Shown: piece by piece, positions 8,125-16,811 of the stretch | Layout: each line of letters begins with the position of its first letter | Position numbering within the stretch: position 1 is the stretch's first letter | Assembly: GCA_944367535.1 (NCBI GenBank) | Contig: CALVWQ010000003.1 | Coordinates: 31,474 to 95,473, forward strand | From: an uncultured Clostridia bacterium | GTDB taxonomy: Bacteria; Bacillota; Clostridia; Christensenellales; Borkfalkiaceae | Length of the DNA: 64,000 nucleotides | Direction of reading: 5' to 3' | Made by a program: the position numbers and the translations under genes | Notes under the pieces: generated by a model | Database searches by the model: none | Told to the model about the DNA's origin: nothing | What the model saw: the letters and a program-made list of their open reading frames with translations, nothing else

Positions 8125-8949
8125 TTATCTTACGCCTATTACCGTACAGCGTACTTTTTCGGCTAAAATGTTTTTGATGGAATATTTGGCAGAAGCGATT
8201 ATGACTTTCGTTCCGATTCTGACCGCGTCTTTTACGTATTCGAGTTTTGCCTTTGCACCGTTAGCCCCCGCGCGGGAGGCGCCGTTGCAATAATTTTCGC
8301 ATTCTGTAATGTTGTCGAGAACTTCGTATATATCCTTTCCCCCGATTTCGGTTATCAAAGTCGACGGGTCGTTGCTCTCACGGTAAATGCCCTCCGTGCT
8401 GGTAAGTATGAGAAGGGTTTCGGCTTTAACAAGACAAGCTATCTGCGCCGCCGTTTCGTCGTTATCGACACACTCTACGACTTTGTTTTTCTTGCTTTTA
8501 AGCGACTGAATCTCAAAGCGTCGGCTTTCTTCGGTGCTTACGGCGTCGTTATAATTTATGATGGGGATGGCGTTTTGTTCTTTTGCGCGTATCAGAAGCC
8601 TGCGGAGATGTTCTTTCTTTTCTTCGTCGTTGAAATGCTGATGTTCGACGAGAACCTGCCGCAGCGAATATTTGGAGTCCACGTACTGGCGGTAAGTAGC
8701 CATTAAGATTGCCTGACCTTGCGCAGAGTAATCGGTTTTGACTTCTTCGGGCGAGCCTTTAAGTTCTTTGCCGTTTCTTTTTATATAGTCGAGTCTTCCC
8801 GTTTCAGCCGCGCCGCTGGTTACCCAGATATATCCGGGGCGCAGTTCTGCGGAGAGCCTTGCTATCAGCGTGTAATCGAGAATGCTGTCGGTACGGTCTA
8901 TCAGCGCCATCGAGCCGATTTTTCCCACCAGTTCGGTATCGAACGTCAT
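8125..8949 (-). CDS. Amino-acid kinase family protein, glutamate 5-kinase-like
   Basis: This 274-residue protein has the amino-acid kinase fold. It has an N-terminal GKIGSMAL loop (compare KIGSS in ProB), TSGAAETG (compare SSGAVAAG), DNDETAAQIACLVKAETLLILTSTEGIY (the nucleotide-binding segment seen in ProB as DND-LSA-VA...LLTD--GLY), and GANGAKAKL (compare GTGGMxTK). This supports phosphorylation of glutamate or a similar carboxylate. It has no C-terminal PUA domain, and several signature residues differ, so a non-proline role is possible. No proA or proC is adjacent. It is followed by the palindromic terminator at 8049. Confidence 0.75.
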   Translation of the reverse strand: MTFDTELVGKIGSMALIDRTDSILDYTLIARLSAELRPGYIWVTSGAAETGRLDYIKRNGKELKGSPEEVKTDYSAQGQAILMATYRQYVDSKYSLRQVLVEHQHFNDEEKKEHLRRLLIRAKEQNAIPIINYNDAVSTEESRRFEIQSLKSKKNKVVECVDNDETAAQIACLVKAETLLILTSTEGIYRESNDPSTLITEIGGKDIYEVLDNITECENYCNGASRAGANGAKAKLEYVKDAVRIGTKVIIASAKYSIKNILAEKVRCTVIGVR

Positions 8950-9110
8950 AATTTTACCTGTTTATAATTTCCGTTGAATTTTATTTTGCGTAATATGCGG
9001 TCTATCGCATTGATTTTCCGCTGCGCATACAATATTTTATCACAGCGATAAAAATATTTCAACAAAAAACGCGCAAAACGCTTCGAAAACGCCTTAAAAC
9101 CGCCGAATTT

Positions 9111-10379
9111 TTATTTTTCGGCGAGCGCGAATATCGCGCGTCTGTAAATTTCGTAACTTTTTTCGAGGTTATCTTCCGAAACGCGTTCGTTTGCGTCGTG
9201 AATGTGCGCATCAATGCCCGGGAATTCGCAACCGAACGCGCAGCCGTACTTAAACGCGCGCGCGAAAGTGCTTCCCCCCATGCTCTGCGGAACGCCGTTT
9301 TCGCCCGTTACCGAGTTATACGCGGAAAGGAGCGTCTCGACGAACCATCCTTCTTTTTCGACGAGTAAAGGCGGGTGTTTTTCAAAAGCGGTGTACGGAA
9401 TGCCGAATTTATCGGCTATTCTTTTTACGTCTTCAAGGGTAAAAGGAGCGGGAATACGACAGTCGCAGGTGATTTTTATTCCCTCTTTGTCTTCCGAGAG
9501 AAGGTCGGGCGAAAAAGTAACTTTGCCCTGTTCGTTTTCGAGTTTGGAAATACCGTATCTGTCCTCGAAAAGACACTCTATTACACTTCCGACGTTTTCG
9601 CCTTTTTCCGCAAAATACTTAAACAGCGGAAGCATGGCGTTTTTGCCGAGGTGCGGGCTGGACCCGTGCGCCGCCACGCCGAAACTTTCTATAAGTTCGC
9701 CGTCTATCCTCAAACCGTATTTTTCCGCGGTTTCGCGGTCCGCGCCCCCGTCTTCCGTGCATTTAGCATAGGCGCACACGGCGTTTACTGCCGAGCCGCC
9801 TGACAGAGAATGGAAGTTTTTGAGGTGCGGAATACGGAATTCGAATATCCCTATCCCCTTTTCCGCATATGAAAGAGGAAAATTTCCGTCCGGCGAAAAC
9901 CCGTATTCGGGAAGAACGGTCTTTGACTGAATATAGGATAAATCCTCCCAGCCCGTTTCTTCGTTGCACCCGACAAAGAGACGGAATTTACGTTTGGGGG
10001 CTATGCCCGAGTTTTTAAGTTCGTTTAAGGCGTAAAGGCATTGTAGCAGAGGCCCCTTGTCGTCCTGTACCCCGCGCCCGTAACAAATACCGTCTTTTAT
10101 CGTCAGCTCGAACGGGTCATGGTCCCAGCCTCCGCCCGCGGGTACTACGTCGAGATGCCCTATAATTCCGATTTCATCGCCCTCTCCGAAAATTATTTCC
10201 CCCGCATAATTATCGTAGTTGATTGTATTAAAGCCCATTCTTTCGGCGACTTCTAAAAAGTACGAGAGCGCGCCGTATACTTCTTTCCCGAACGGCATAT
10301 TGTCTTCTCTTTCGCCTCTTACGCTCCTGAAAGATATGAGAGCCGCGAGGTCTTTTTTAAACTGATTAAATTCCCGCAT
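9111..10379 (-). CDS. M20 family Mn2+/Zn2+ dipeptidase, PepV/Sapep-like
   Basis: This 422-residue cytosolic metallopeptidase probably removes N-terminal residues from dipeptides. Metal-binding motifs are visible: GHLDVVPAGGGWDHDPF (His and the following Asp), GRGVQDDKGPL (the bridging Asp), FVGCNEETGWEDL (the catalytic EE pair) and, near the C-terminus, GGSTFARAF and GIDAHIHDANERV. The inserted lid domain lies between about 190 and 310. These are hallmarks of the PepV/Sapep branch rather than ArgE or DapE. It stands alone on the minus strand, with about 160 bases to the kinase gene. Confidence 0.9.
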   Translation of the reverse strand: MREFNQFKKDLAALISFRSVRGEREDNMPFGKEVYGALSYFLEVAERMGFNTINYDNYAGEIIFGEGDEIGIIGHLDVVPAGGGWDHDPFELTIKDGICYGRGVQDDKGPLLQCLYALNELKNSGIAPKRKFRLFVGCNEETGWEDLSYIQSKTVLPEYGFSPDGNFPLSYAEKGIGIFEFRIPHLKNFHSLSGGSAVNAVCAYAKCTEDGGADRETAEKYGLRIDGELIESFGVAAHGSSPHLGKNAMLPLFKYFAEKGENVGSVIECLFEDRYGISKLENEQGKVTFSPDLLSEDKEGIKITCDCRIPAPFTLEDVKRIADKFGIPYTAFEKHPPLLVEKEGWFVETLLSAYNSVTGENGVPQSMGGSTFARAFKYGCAFGCEFPGIDAHIHDANERVSEDNLEKSYEIYRRAIFALAEK

Positions 10380-10739
10380 TATATTTTTTATTCCTTATTT
10401 TTTATTATGTTTTAAACTCTTCAATTTATTATACTATCAAGTAAAGAAAAATGCAACATTAAATATAAAAACAGTAGTTTATAAGGGCGAGTGTTTCATT
10501 AAGGCGCGGCGAGAGGACGGCGTACCCGAAGGCAGAATGCGGTCGGTGTAATAGTGTTCGCGGGCATTATTTATCGTGGCGGCAATCGGCAAGGATGACA
10601 GCGGGCGATGTGAAAATTAGCTTTATAATAAGGCGCAGATGCGGATTAAAGATAAGTGAAAATTAAATTAAAACCGAAACGTAAAGATTAAAAACCGATT
10701 TGCCGATATTTTTGACCTAAAAATGCAAAAAACATATAA
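10380..10739. other. Spacer between divergent pepV-like gene and radC
   Basis: The first 110 bases are A+T-rich and probably hold the minus-strand promoter. A G+C-richer block at 10490-10610 has no open frame and no clear RNA family signature. I see no gene. Confidence 0.3.
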
Positions 10740-10768
10740 TTGTATTTGATTTTTCAATAAAATATGAT
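10740..10768 (+). promoter_or_regulatory. Promoter of radC (possible leaderless start)
   Basis: TTGTAT at 10740-10745 and TATGAT at 10763-10768 are 17 bases apart. The expected start of transcription, about 7 bases past the -10, coincides with the radC ATG at 10775, and no Shine-Dalgarno is present. Confidence 0.5.
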
Positions 10769-10774
10769 AAAATT

Positions 10775-11518
10775 ATGAATATGGACGACAAAGATATTCA
10801 CAAAGGGCACCGTGAAAGAATTATAAATAAGTTTATAAACAACTTTGAAGGTTTTTCCGACCATGAACTTTTGGAAATCATGTTGTTTCCCGTCGTGCCG
10901 AGAAAGGATACGAACGCGCTTGCGCACAGGATACTTAGAATATTCGGAGATTTGCCGGGAGTTTTCAGGGCAACGCCGAAAGAACTGATGACGGTATCGG
11001 GTGTGGGCGAACGCGTCGCCTCGCATATTTCGGTTACGGGCAGAATTTTTGAAGCGATAAGACAAAAAGAGAAAAGGCAAGGCGTCGTAAAACGCTTTTA
11101 CAATTTCAGCGAAAGCAGGAAAAATCTCGCAGAGTACTTTGACGGACTTGCCGAAGAAAGGCTTATCATACTCTTGCTTGACGGAAAATACAAATGCCTT
11201 ACACAGCTTGTATATGACAACGGCGGTGCGGACGAGGTAAGCGGAGACGCTCCCGAAATAGCCAAGGCAGTGGCGCTGTATAAGCCGAGGTTTGCGCTCG
11301 TTGCGCACAACCACCCGAGCGGGTGCAGTATGCCGAGCAGTGCAGATGATTTTTCGACAAAAAAGTTAAACGCCATATTATCCATGCACGGCGTAACTCT
11401 TACAGACCATATTATCATAGGCAGGGATGAGGCGTTCAGTTATCATGTTTCGGGACGTATGCAGTATATTAAAGATTGTTCGGATTCGGAGAATCTTTTC
11501 AAAAATATTATAGACTAA
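10775..11518 (+). CDS. radC: RadC family JAB1/MPN-domain protein
   Basis: This 247-residue protein has an N-terminal helix-hairpin-helix region (ELLEIMLFPVVPRKDTNALAHRILRIFG...LMTVSGVGERVASHI) and a C-terminal MPN/JAB metalloprotease-like domain whose metal motif HNHPSGCSMPSSADD is intact. RadC was named for DNA repair, but its true role is unsettled. The ATG at 10775 or the one at 10781 could be the start. It is followed after 13 bases by gltX and probably shares its transcript. Confidence 0.9.
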   Translation: MNMDDKDIHKGHRERIINKFINNFEGFSDHELLEIMLFPVVPRKDTNALAHRILRIFGDLPGVFRATPKELMTVSGVGERVASHISVTGRIFEAIRQKEKRQGVVKRFYNFSESRKNLAEYFDGLAEERLIILLLDGKYKCLTQLVYDNGGADEVSGDAPEIAKAVALYKPRFALVAHNHPSGCSMPSSADDFSTKKLNAILSMHGVTLTDHIIIGRDEAFSYHVSGRMQYIKDCSDSENLFKNIID

Positions 11519-11531
11519 TCAGGGAGTAATT

Positions 11532-12977
11532 ATGAGTAAAGTAAGGACCAGGTTTGCGCCCAGCCCCACGGGCTATCTTCACATAGGCGGTTTAAGAACC
11601 GCTCTTTACGGGTATCTGTATGCAAAAAAATACGGCGGTGATTTTATTCTCCGCATTGAGGATACCGACTCGGCGAGATATGTCGACGGCGCGGTACAGA
11701 TTATATACGATACGTTGCGCGATACGGGGATAATGTACGACGAGGGGCCCGACGTGGGCGGCGATTACGGTCCGTACGTTCAGAGCGAAAGAAAAAGTAT
11801 TTATAAAGAATACGCCGAAAAACTCGTGGAACTCGGCGGAGCGTATTACTGTTTCTGCACTCCCGAGCGCATTGCGGGACTTAAAGACGCGGAAGGGAAT
11901 GTAAGATACGACAAGCATTGTCTTAATCTTTCACCCGAAGAGGTAAAAGAGCGCATTGCGCGCGGCGAACCTTATGTCATTAGACAGAATGTCCCATTAG
12001 AGGGAGAGGGCAGCTATCATGACCTCGTTTACGGCGATATAACCGTAGAATATAAGGATATAGAGGACGGGATTCTGATAAAGAGCGACGGCATGCCGAC
12101 ATATAACTTCGCGAACGTCGTAGACGACCACCTCATGGGCATAACGCATGTTATCCGCGGCACCGAATATCTTTCTTCCACTCCGAAATATAATCTTATG
12201 TACGACGCGTTCGGTTGGGAGCGGCCGACATATATTCACCTCCCCCCCATCATGAAAGACGCTCAGCATAAACTTTCCAAGAGAAACGGCGATGCGAGCT
12301 ATGAGGATTTTGTCAAAAAGGGCTTCGTTAAAGAGGCGATAGTAAATTATATCGCGCTCTTGGGGTGGAGTCCCAAAGACAATACCGAAAAAATGAGCTT
12401 AAAAGAGCTAATCGACAATTTTTCGCTTGACGGGATAGGAAAATCCCCCGCAATTTTCGACGAAGTCAAAATGCGCTGGCTTTCGGGCGAATATATAAAG
12501 GCGATGAGCGATGAGGAGTTCGTGGAAAGGGCGGACGAGTTCTTGAAAAAAAGCAAAGTTTACGGTAAATACGACCTTAAAAAAATAGCGGTGCTGCTTA
12601 AAACGCGCATAGAAACTTTTGAAGAGATACCCGCCAAGATAGATTTTCTCGAAGAATTCGGCGAATACGACGTAAGTCTTTACACGCATAAAAAGATGAA
12701 AACCGATACGGAAACGGCAAAGACCGTCCTCCCCCTTGCAAGGGACGCCATAGCCAATCTTAAAGAGTTTACTTTTGATTCCGTGCACGACGCTATGATG
12801 AAGATAGTAAAGGGCCTCGGCGTCAAGAACGGGCAGGTATTCTGGTGCGTCCGCGTTGCCATTTCCGGTAAAGAATCCACGCCGGGCGGAGTTATGGAGA
12901 TAGCCGAACTTCTCGGAAGAGAAGAAACGCTCCGTCGCCTCGATTATTCCATCTCGCTCTTGTCGGCCGAAAAATAG
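11532..12977 (+). CDS. gltX: Glutamyl-tRNA synthetase
   Basis: This class I synthetase charges tRNA-Glu (and tRNA-Gln where a Glu-tRNA amidotransferase is used) with glutamate. Its 481 residues match the family. The HIGH motif appears as HIGG at 17-20 in APSPTGYLHIGGLRTALYGYLYA. The KMSKS motif is KLSKRNGDASYEDF. IEDTD and the YNFANVVDDHLMGITHVIRG segment are also typical. The C-terminal anticodon-binding domain is complete. A GGGAG ribosome site precedes the ATG, and the gene follows radC closely. Confidence 0.97.
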   Translation: MSKVRTRFAPSPTGYLHIGGLRTALYGYLYAKKYGGDFILRIEDTDSARYVDGAVQIIYDTLRDTGIMYDEGPDVGGDYGPYVQSERKSIYKEYAEKLVELGGAYYCFCTPERIAGLKDAEGNVRYDKHCLNLSPEEVKERIARGEPYVIRQNVPLEGEGSYHDLVYGDITVEYKDIEDGILIKSDGMPTYNFANVVDDHLMGITHVIRGTEYLSSTPKYNLMYDAFGWERPTYIHLPPIMKDAQHKLSKRNGDASYEDFVKKGFVKEAIVNYIALLGWSPKDNTEKMSLKELIDNFSLDGIGKSPAIFDEVKMRWLSGEYIKAMSDEEFVERADEFLKKSKVYGKYDLKKIAVLLKTRIETFEEIPAKIDFLEEFGEYDVSLYTHKKMKTDTETAKTVLPLARDAIANLKEFTFDSVHDAMMKIVKGLGVKNGQVFWCVRVAISGKESTPGGVMEIAELLGREETLRRLDYSISLLSAEK

Positions 12978-13037
12978 ATTTGAAATTACTGATTTGGCAT
13001 ATAGTAAGGCTGATTAAAATATAAGGAAAAAAACGGC

Positions 13038-13358
13038 ATGAAAGAGTCTGAATTAAAAGAGTTGATAAATCTGTATTCCGTGAGAAAGATTAAAGCAGAA
13101 CTTATCAGACTCGGTTTTAAGGACGTATCTTATCTAAAAGAAATTAAAAATAAAACCGTTGCCGAACTGACAGCCGGCACGGACACTCTGTATGCGGATA
13201 ATAACGGATACAAAAACGGAAAGTACGGCAAATATTTTATTGTGGGCAGGGCTTTTGAACTCGGCGATATGGATTGGGTGATTATCGAAAAAACAAGGAT
13301 GAGGAAAAATCGGCCGTTCTTAAAACCCGATAAAATTTGGGTTTTTGCGAGAAGATAA
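13038..13358 (+). CDS. Uncharacterised 106-residue basic protein
   Basis: I do not recognise a family. The protein is soluble and Lys-rich, with a helical first half (SELKELINLYSVRKIKAELIRLGFKDVSYLKEIKNKTVAELTAG) and a beta-rich second half (YGKYFIVGRAFELGDMDWVIIEKTRM...DKIWVFARR). AAGGAAAA precedes the ATG. It lies 60 bases after gltX on the same strand and may be read from the same message. Composition resembles its neighbours. Confidence 0.65.
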   Translation: MKESELKELINLYSVRKIKAELIRLGFKDVSYLKEIKNKTVAELTAGTDTLYADNNGYKNGKYGKYFIVGRAFELGDMDWVIIEKTRMRKNRPFLKPDKIWVFARR

Positions 13359-13634
13359 ATTTTTTCGCTTTAAAAACGGCGTTGCCCTTTTCCCCTTTTC
13401 GGTTTTTACGGCAATCTTTTTCCGTTCGGAAAATATCCGAAAAAATCGTTTTTTCGAGTGAAGTCAACGCCGTTTGTAAAAAATTTGTTCATTAGAAGTT
13501 TCAGGTAAATAAATGGTTTATTTTATAAATGAGATTATTTTTAAAATACCCTTACTTTACTGAAACGCCTGTATATTATCGAGGATATAAAAATTTCCCG
13601 CGGTCTTTAAACTCTTTTTTAATAAAACTTACTT

Positions 13635-13716
13635 TGTTTATTTATAAACTTCTATTCATATTTTATTGATAAACTCCTATTCATATCATAGTTTATTTAT
13701 AAACTCATATTAATAA
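13635..13716. repeat. Three imperfect ~27-bp tandem repeats
   Basis: Units beginning near 13635, 13661 and 13690 share TTTATTTATAAACT followed by CTATTCATAT-like sequence. They sit in the 450-base A+T-rich spacer between the convergent 13038 gene and the DUF898 gene, next to a strong terminator. The rest of that spacer (13359-13634) shows no gene. Confidence 0.5.
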
Positions 13717-13755
13717 TCCCCCTGCGCCCGCGATTTAAGCGCGGGCGCAGGGGGA
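13717..13755. terminator. Strong bidirectional terminator hairpin
   Basis: A 16-bp perfect stem (TCCCCCTGCGCCCGCG at 13717-13732 with its complement at 13740-13755) has a 7-base loop and A+T-rich flanks on both sides. It lies between convergent genes and probably serves the minus-strand DUF898 gene. Confidence 0.75.
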
Positions 13756-13811
13756 TATCTTTAATATATTTGCGTTTTTATTTCATAGACCTGTTTTATT
13801 CTCTTATAAAA

Positions 13812-14531
13812 TCAGAAAGAAGCCGGTGCGGATTTTAACATGGCGGGGTCTTTTACGTGCGTATGCGAAATAAGCCATTTTTTAATCTTTACCGTAAGCC
13901 AGAAAGAATATATACCTATCGTTATGACCGTAAGAAGTATCCAAACAATACATTTTCCGAAAAACTGTATGCCTATGCCGGTAAAATAAAGAGGGTGACC
14001 GTCTATGATTTTATGTTTTGAGAACCAACGCTGTTTGTAACATTGCGCCCAGAACGAGCCGAGTCCGAGAGTAATTATCGTAACTAAAGTCGTAACGAAA
14101 TTGATTCCGAAAAGCCCCAGCCAAGTACCCGTGAATTTGCTTTCGCTCGGCTCGTCGGGCGCCCTTTCCCCTTCAAAATAAGTGTGCTTGGTCTGCCAGC
14201 GGACAAGATTTAAAGGCATTACGAATATCGCATATATTCCCAATGTAATTACGCATAGCACAAGCCAAAGAATATATTTGCCGAACAACTGTCCGCCTTT
14301 GCCGTCAAAAGCGAGGTTTCTGCCGTTTATGTATGTATTTTTGACTTCCCACCTCATGTACATACATTTAACGGCCGGATATGCAATACCGAGCGTTATA
14401 AGCGTAATAAAAAGCATAAACAGATTGATGAAAAAGTATGCGAACGCTCCCCCCGTGAATGTGGACGGATATTTGTCGTCGTCCTCGAATTTGTAACCGT
14501 TGTTGTTTTCCGCTTGATTTTTTTCGCTCAT
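13812..14531 (-). CDS. DUF898 family multi-pass membrane protein
   Basis: This 239-residue protein is made of about three repeated modules. Each has a hydrophobic segment ending in an LGIY/LGIA-type motif, followed by Trp/Tyr/Arg-rich loops (YMRWEVKNTYINGRNLAFDGKGGQLFGKYILW..., WQTKHTYFEGER..., CYKQRWFSKHKIIDGHPLYFTGIGIQFFGKCIVW...). That is the DUF898 (YjgN-like) pattern, of unknown function. The longer frame starts 16 codons earlier, but the ATG at 14531 has AAGGAG 8 bases upstream and is preferred. A short acidic N-terminus (YKFEDDDKYPS) precedes the first membrane segment. Confidence 0.83.
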   Translation of the reverse strand: MSEKNQAENNNGYKFEDDDKYPSTFTGGAFAYFFINLFMLFITLITLGIAYPAVKCMYMRWEVKNTYINGRNLAFDGKGGQLFGKYILWLVLCVITLGIYAIFVMPLNLVRWQTKHTYFEGERAPDEPSESKFTGTWLGLFGINFVTTLVTIITLGLGSFWAQCYKQRWFSKHKIIDGHPLYFTGIGIQFFGKCIVWILLTVITIGIYSFWLTVKIKKWLISHTHVKDPAMLKSAPASF

Positions 14532-14708
14532 TGAAACTTTCTCCTTTTCGATTTTTCGGGCGAGTAGTTTGTTTTTCACCCCTTCTTTACATCATTTTAT
14601 CATATATATAATGTATTGTAAATATAAAAATGTAATTTTTGATAAAATTTTGAAAAAAAGTAACAAATTTATTTTGTTATCGCTTCAAAAAAGCGGTTTT
14701 TACCGTAA

Positions 14709-15620
14709 TCATTCCTTCTCTATCGGTATTCGTATTTCGATATAGCGTTCTTTTGCCCATTCTCCTTTCGGCCGCCAGTGCATAGCGACTACTTCGGGCG
14801 CGGGGACAAGGACGTAAGGCGACATATTCAGCCAATCGCAGACGATTTTTCTGCGAAGGTCTATATATTCGCTTATGGGGCGTTTTGATTTTGCAGTTTT
14901 AAAGACGGCGTAAGTTCTCTTGGGTATTACAAGTGTTTCGAATCCTAACTTATCGATAAAGTCGACGCCCGTTATCTTTTTGTCATACATTGCGTTTCGG
15001 GTCCATTCGTCGAGTTCGTAAGCGATGTAAAAATCGTATCCGTCATCGTCGACGTTTGTAACAATCATGTAGTCGGTGGTGTAGTCGCAGGAGGCTCCGA
15101 TTAAAAGCCACTGTTTTGCTCGGGTGGCGGTATAAAAGGTTTCTTCCTGTTTTGTGCGTTCTTCGCCGTAAGGTACGCCGCGGAAACGTCTTTTAAATCC
15201 CACGAGCGTGAGTTCGGGTTTTTCTTCTATTGTATAATTTATATCATTCCCGCCTTTTTTGACTTCGCAAAGTTTTATCTCCGAAAATATTTTCAAGGCT
15301 TTTCCGTCCCTTATGCGGGACGGCAATATGCCGTGAAAGCGCCTGAACGCGCGGGAAAAACTTTCGGGAGTGTCGTAGCCGTATTTTAATGCGGCATCCG
15401 TAACCGTAAGTTTTCCCGCCGCAATATCTAATCCCGCAAGAGATAATCGCCGCCGTCTTACGTATTCAGCCAAGGTAATTCCACAAAGCATTGAGAATAC
15501 GCGCTGAAAGTGATAATAGGAGCAATAAAGCGATTTTGCGAGTTCTTCGTAGTCGATTTTTTCCGTAAGGTGTGCTTCGATATGGTTTATCGCGCGCTGT
15601 ATGTCCGACATTCTGTTCAT
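14709..15620 (-). CDS. AraC-family regulator with C-terminal GyrI-like ligand-binding domain
   Basis: This 303-residue protein has an N-terminal pair of AraC helix-turn-helix motifs (residues ~5-105: IDYEELAKSLYCSYYHFQRVFSMLCGITLAEYVRRRR and VTDAALKYGYDTPESFSRAFRRFHGILPS). A GyrI-like/AraC effector-binding domain follows (~130-300), with the usual KPELTLVGFKRRF entry and KRTYAVFKTA strand. Proteins of this layout (compare SoxS-Rob-like and BmrR-type effector domains) bind small hydrophobic molecules. GGGAGG precedes the ATG. The target is not evident; the neighbouring methyltransferase gene is a candidate (inference). Confidence 0.9.
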   Translation of the reverse strand: MNRMSDIQRAINHIEAHLTEKIDYEELAKSLYCSYYHFQRVFSMLCGITLAEYVRRRRLSLAGLDIAAGKLTVTDAALKYGYDTPESFSRAFRRFHGILPSRIRDGKALKIFSEIKLCEVKKGGNDINYTIEEKPELTLVGFKRRFRGVPYGEERTKQEETFYTATRAKQWLLIGASCDYTTDYMIVTNVDDDGYDFYIAYELDEWTRNAMYDKKITGVDFIDKLGFETLVIPKRTYAVFKTAKSKRPISEYIDLRRKIVCDWLNMSPYVLVPAPEVVAMHWRPKGEWAKERYIEIRIPIEKE

Positions 15621-15689
15621 AAATACGCCCTCCCGTTTTTTATAATTATAACCGTCGGGAGCGGTTTTGTCTTGACTTTTTATGCTTTT

Positions 15690-16286
15690 TTAAGGTTTAT
15701 AAGTTGCGAAAATAAATGCGTTTTCTGTTTCGATTATTTCCTTTACCTCAAACCCCGCTTGTTTAAGCCTGATTTCGGTTTTTTCTCTGTTGTCGGGGAA
15801 AATCTTTATTTTTCTGTCGCCGTAATCGAGGATTTTTCGCTGATTTTTGTCTGTCGAAAGTATAAAACGTCCGCTGTGCGCAAGCAGCCCGAAAACTTTT
15901 TTGAACGCCTTTATTTTATTTTTTATATGCATGAACGTGAGAGAAGAATATATGACGTCGTAAACCTTATCGGAAGAAAATTTCATAAAATCCGCACAGA
16001 TAATTTCCGTGTTTTCGTAAAAGCCGAGATGTTTTCTCGCAGTGTGCGCTGTTTTTTCGGAAAAATCTATTCCCGTGAATTTTTTGCATAACGGCGCGGT
16101 TTTCATTGCGATTCGCCCCGTCCCCACCCCTATTTCCAGAACCGAATCGGTTTTGTGTATGTCGGCTTTGTCTATAAAAATTTTTCCGTCCCATTTGTCC
16201 ATGAAACTTTTTAGCGGCTCGGTATCGAGCATGTTGTCGTTGTTTTCATCAATCAACATATTATAATGTTTTTTCGCACTTATCAT
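15690..16286 (-). CDS. Class I SAM-dependent methyltransferase
   Basis: This 198-residue protein has the Rossmann-type SAM site: motif I VLEIGVGTGRIA, the acidic end of strand 2 in FTGIDFSEKT, ICADFMKF and YDVIYSSLTFMHI (motif II region). The substrate is unknown, and the small size suggests a small molecule. It is upstream of the AraC/GyrI gene on the same strand with a 69-base gap, so the two may be linked. Confidence 0.85.
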   Translation of the reverse strand: MISAKKHYNMLIDENNDNMLDTEPLKSFMDKWDGKIFIDKADIHKTDSVLEIGVGTGRIAMKTAPLCKKFTGIDFSEKTAHTARKHLGFYENTEIICADFMKFSSDKVYDVIYSSLTFMHIKNKIKAFKKVFGLLAHSGRFILSTDKNQRKILDYGDRKIKIFPDNREKTEIRLKQAGFEVKEIIETENAFIFATYKP

Positions 16287-16400
16287 ATTATTCCTGTTTG
16301 ATTTTATATTAAGATTATTTTAGCATAAAAAAAGCATAAAAGTAAAATATATTGCAAAACCCTTAAAACGTATGATATAATTTATAAAACAGAGGACAAA

Positions 16401-16811
16401 ATGTGGTTAAAAAAGCTTTTTAAAACAATTAAAAATGGAATAACTCGTTTTTTCTATAAACCTTTACCGTTTGTTTCGGAAGAAAAGGTTTTTGGAAATT
16501 TCGGAGAAGACAATTTCGTATATCTTTTAAGCAAACATTTATCTTCGTGTGAAATTAAGCGTAACGTATTAGTCAATACCCCCGAAGGAAATGCAGAAAT
16601 AGACTGTCTGATATTTTACTGCGGGAGATTATTTGCCGTTGAAGTTAAAAGGTGGAAGGGGAAAATTGTTGAAGACGGCGAATTTATTTTACAGCTTAAA
16701 ACCGATAAGTGGACGGGAGAAGTGCATAGAAAAAAATATAAATCTCCCTTCAAACAGCTTAACAGGGCTGTTTATCTTTTAAAAAACAATTTAATTCGAA
16801 TTTATGGATAA
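16401..16811 (+). CDS. NERD-domain protein, N-terminal part before a -1 frameshift
   Basis: The frame opens with a basic amphipathic N-terminus (MWLKKLFKTIKNGITRFFYK) and a nuclease-related (NERD) domain: GNFGEDNFVYLLSKHL, AEIDCLIFYCGRLFAVEVKRWKGKI (the D...E-x-K nuclease-like triad) and SPFKQLNRAVYLL. It ends 8 codons after the run TTTTAAAAAAC. The rest of the usual NERD C-terminus is encoded in the -1 frame from 16787. The heptamer A AAA AAC lies in phase at 16781-16787, which fits either programmed -1 frameshifting or a simple indel. NERD proteins are associated with DNA or plasmid processing, and exact roles are unknown. Confidence 0.8.
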   Translation: MWLKKLFKTIKNGITRFFYKPLPFVSEEKVFGNFGEDNFVYLLSKHLSSCEIKRNVLVNTPEGNAEIDCLIFYCGRLFAVEVKRWKGKIVEDGEFILQLKTDKWTGEVHRKKYKSPFKQLNRAVYLLKNNLIRIYG

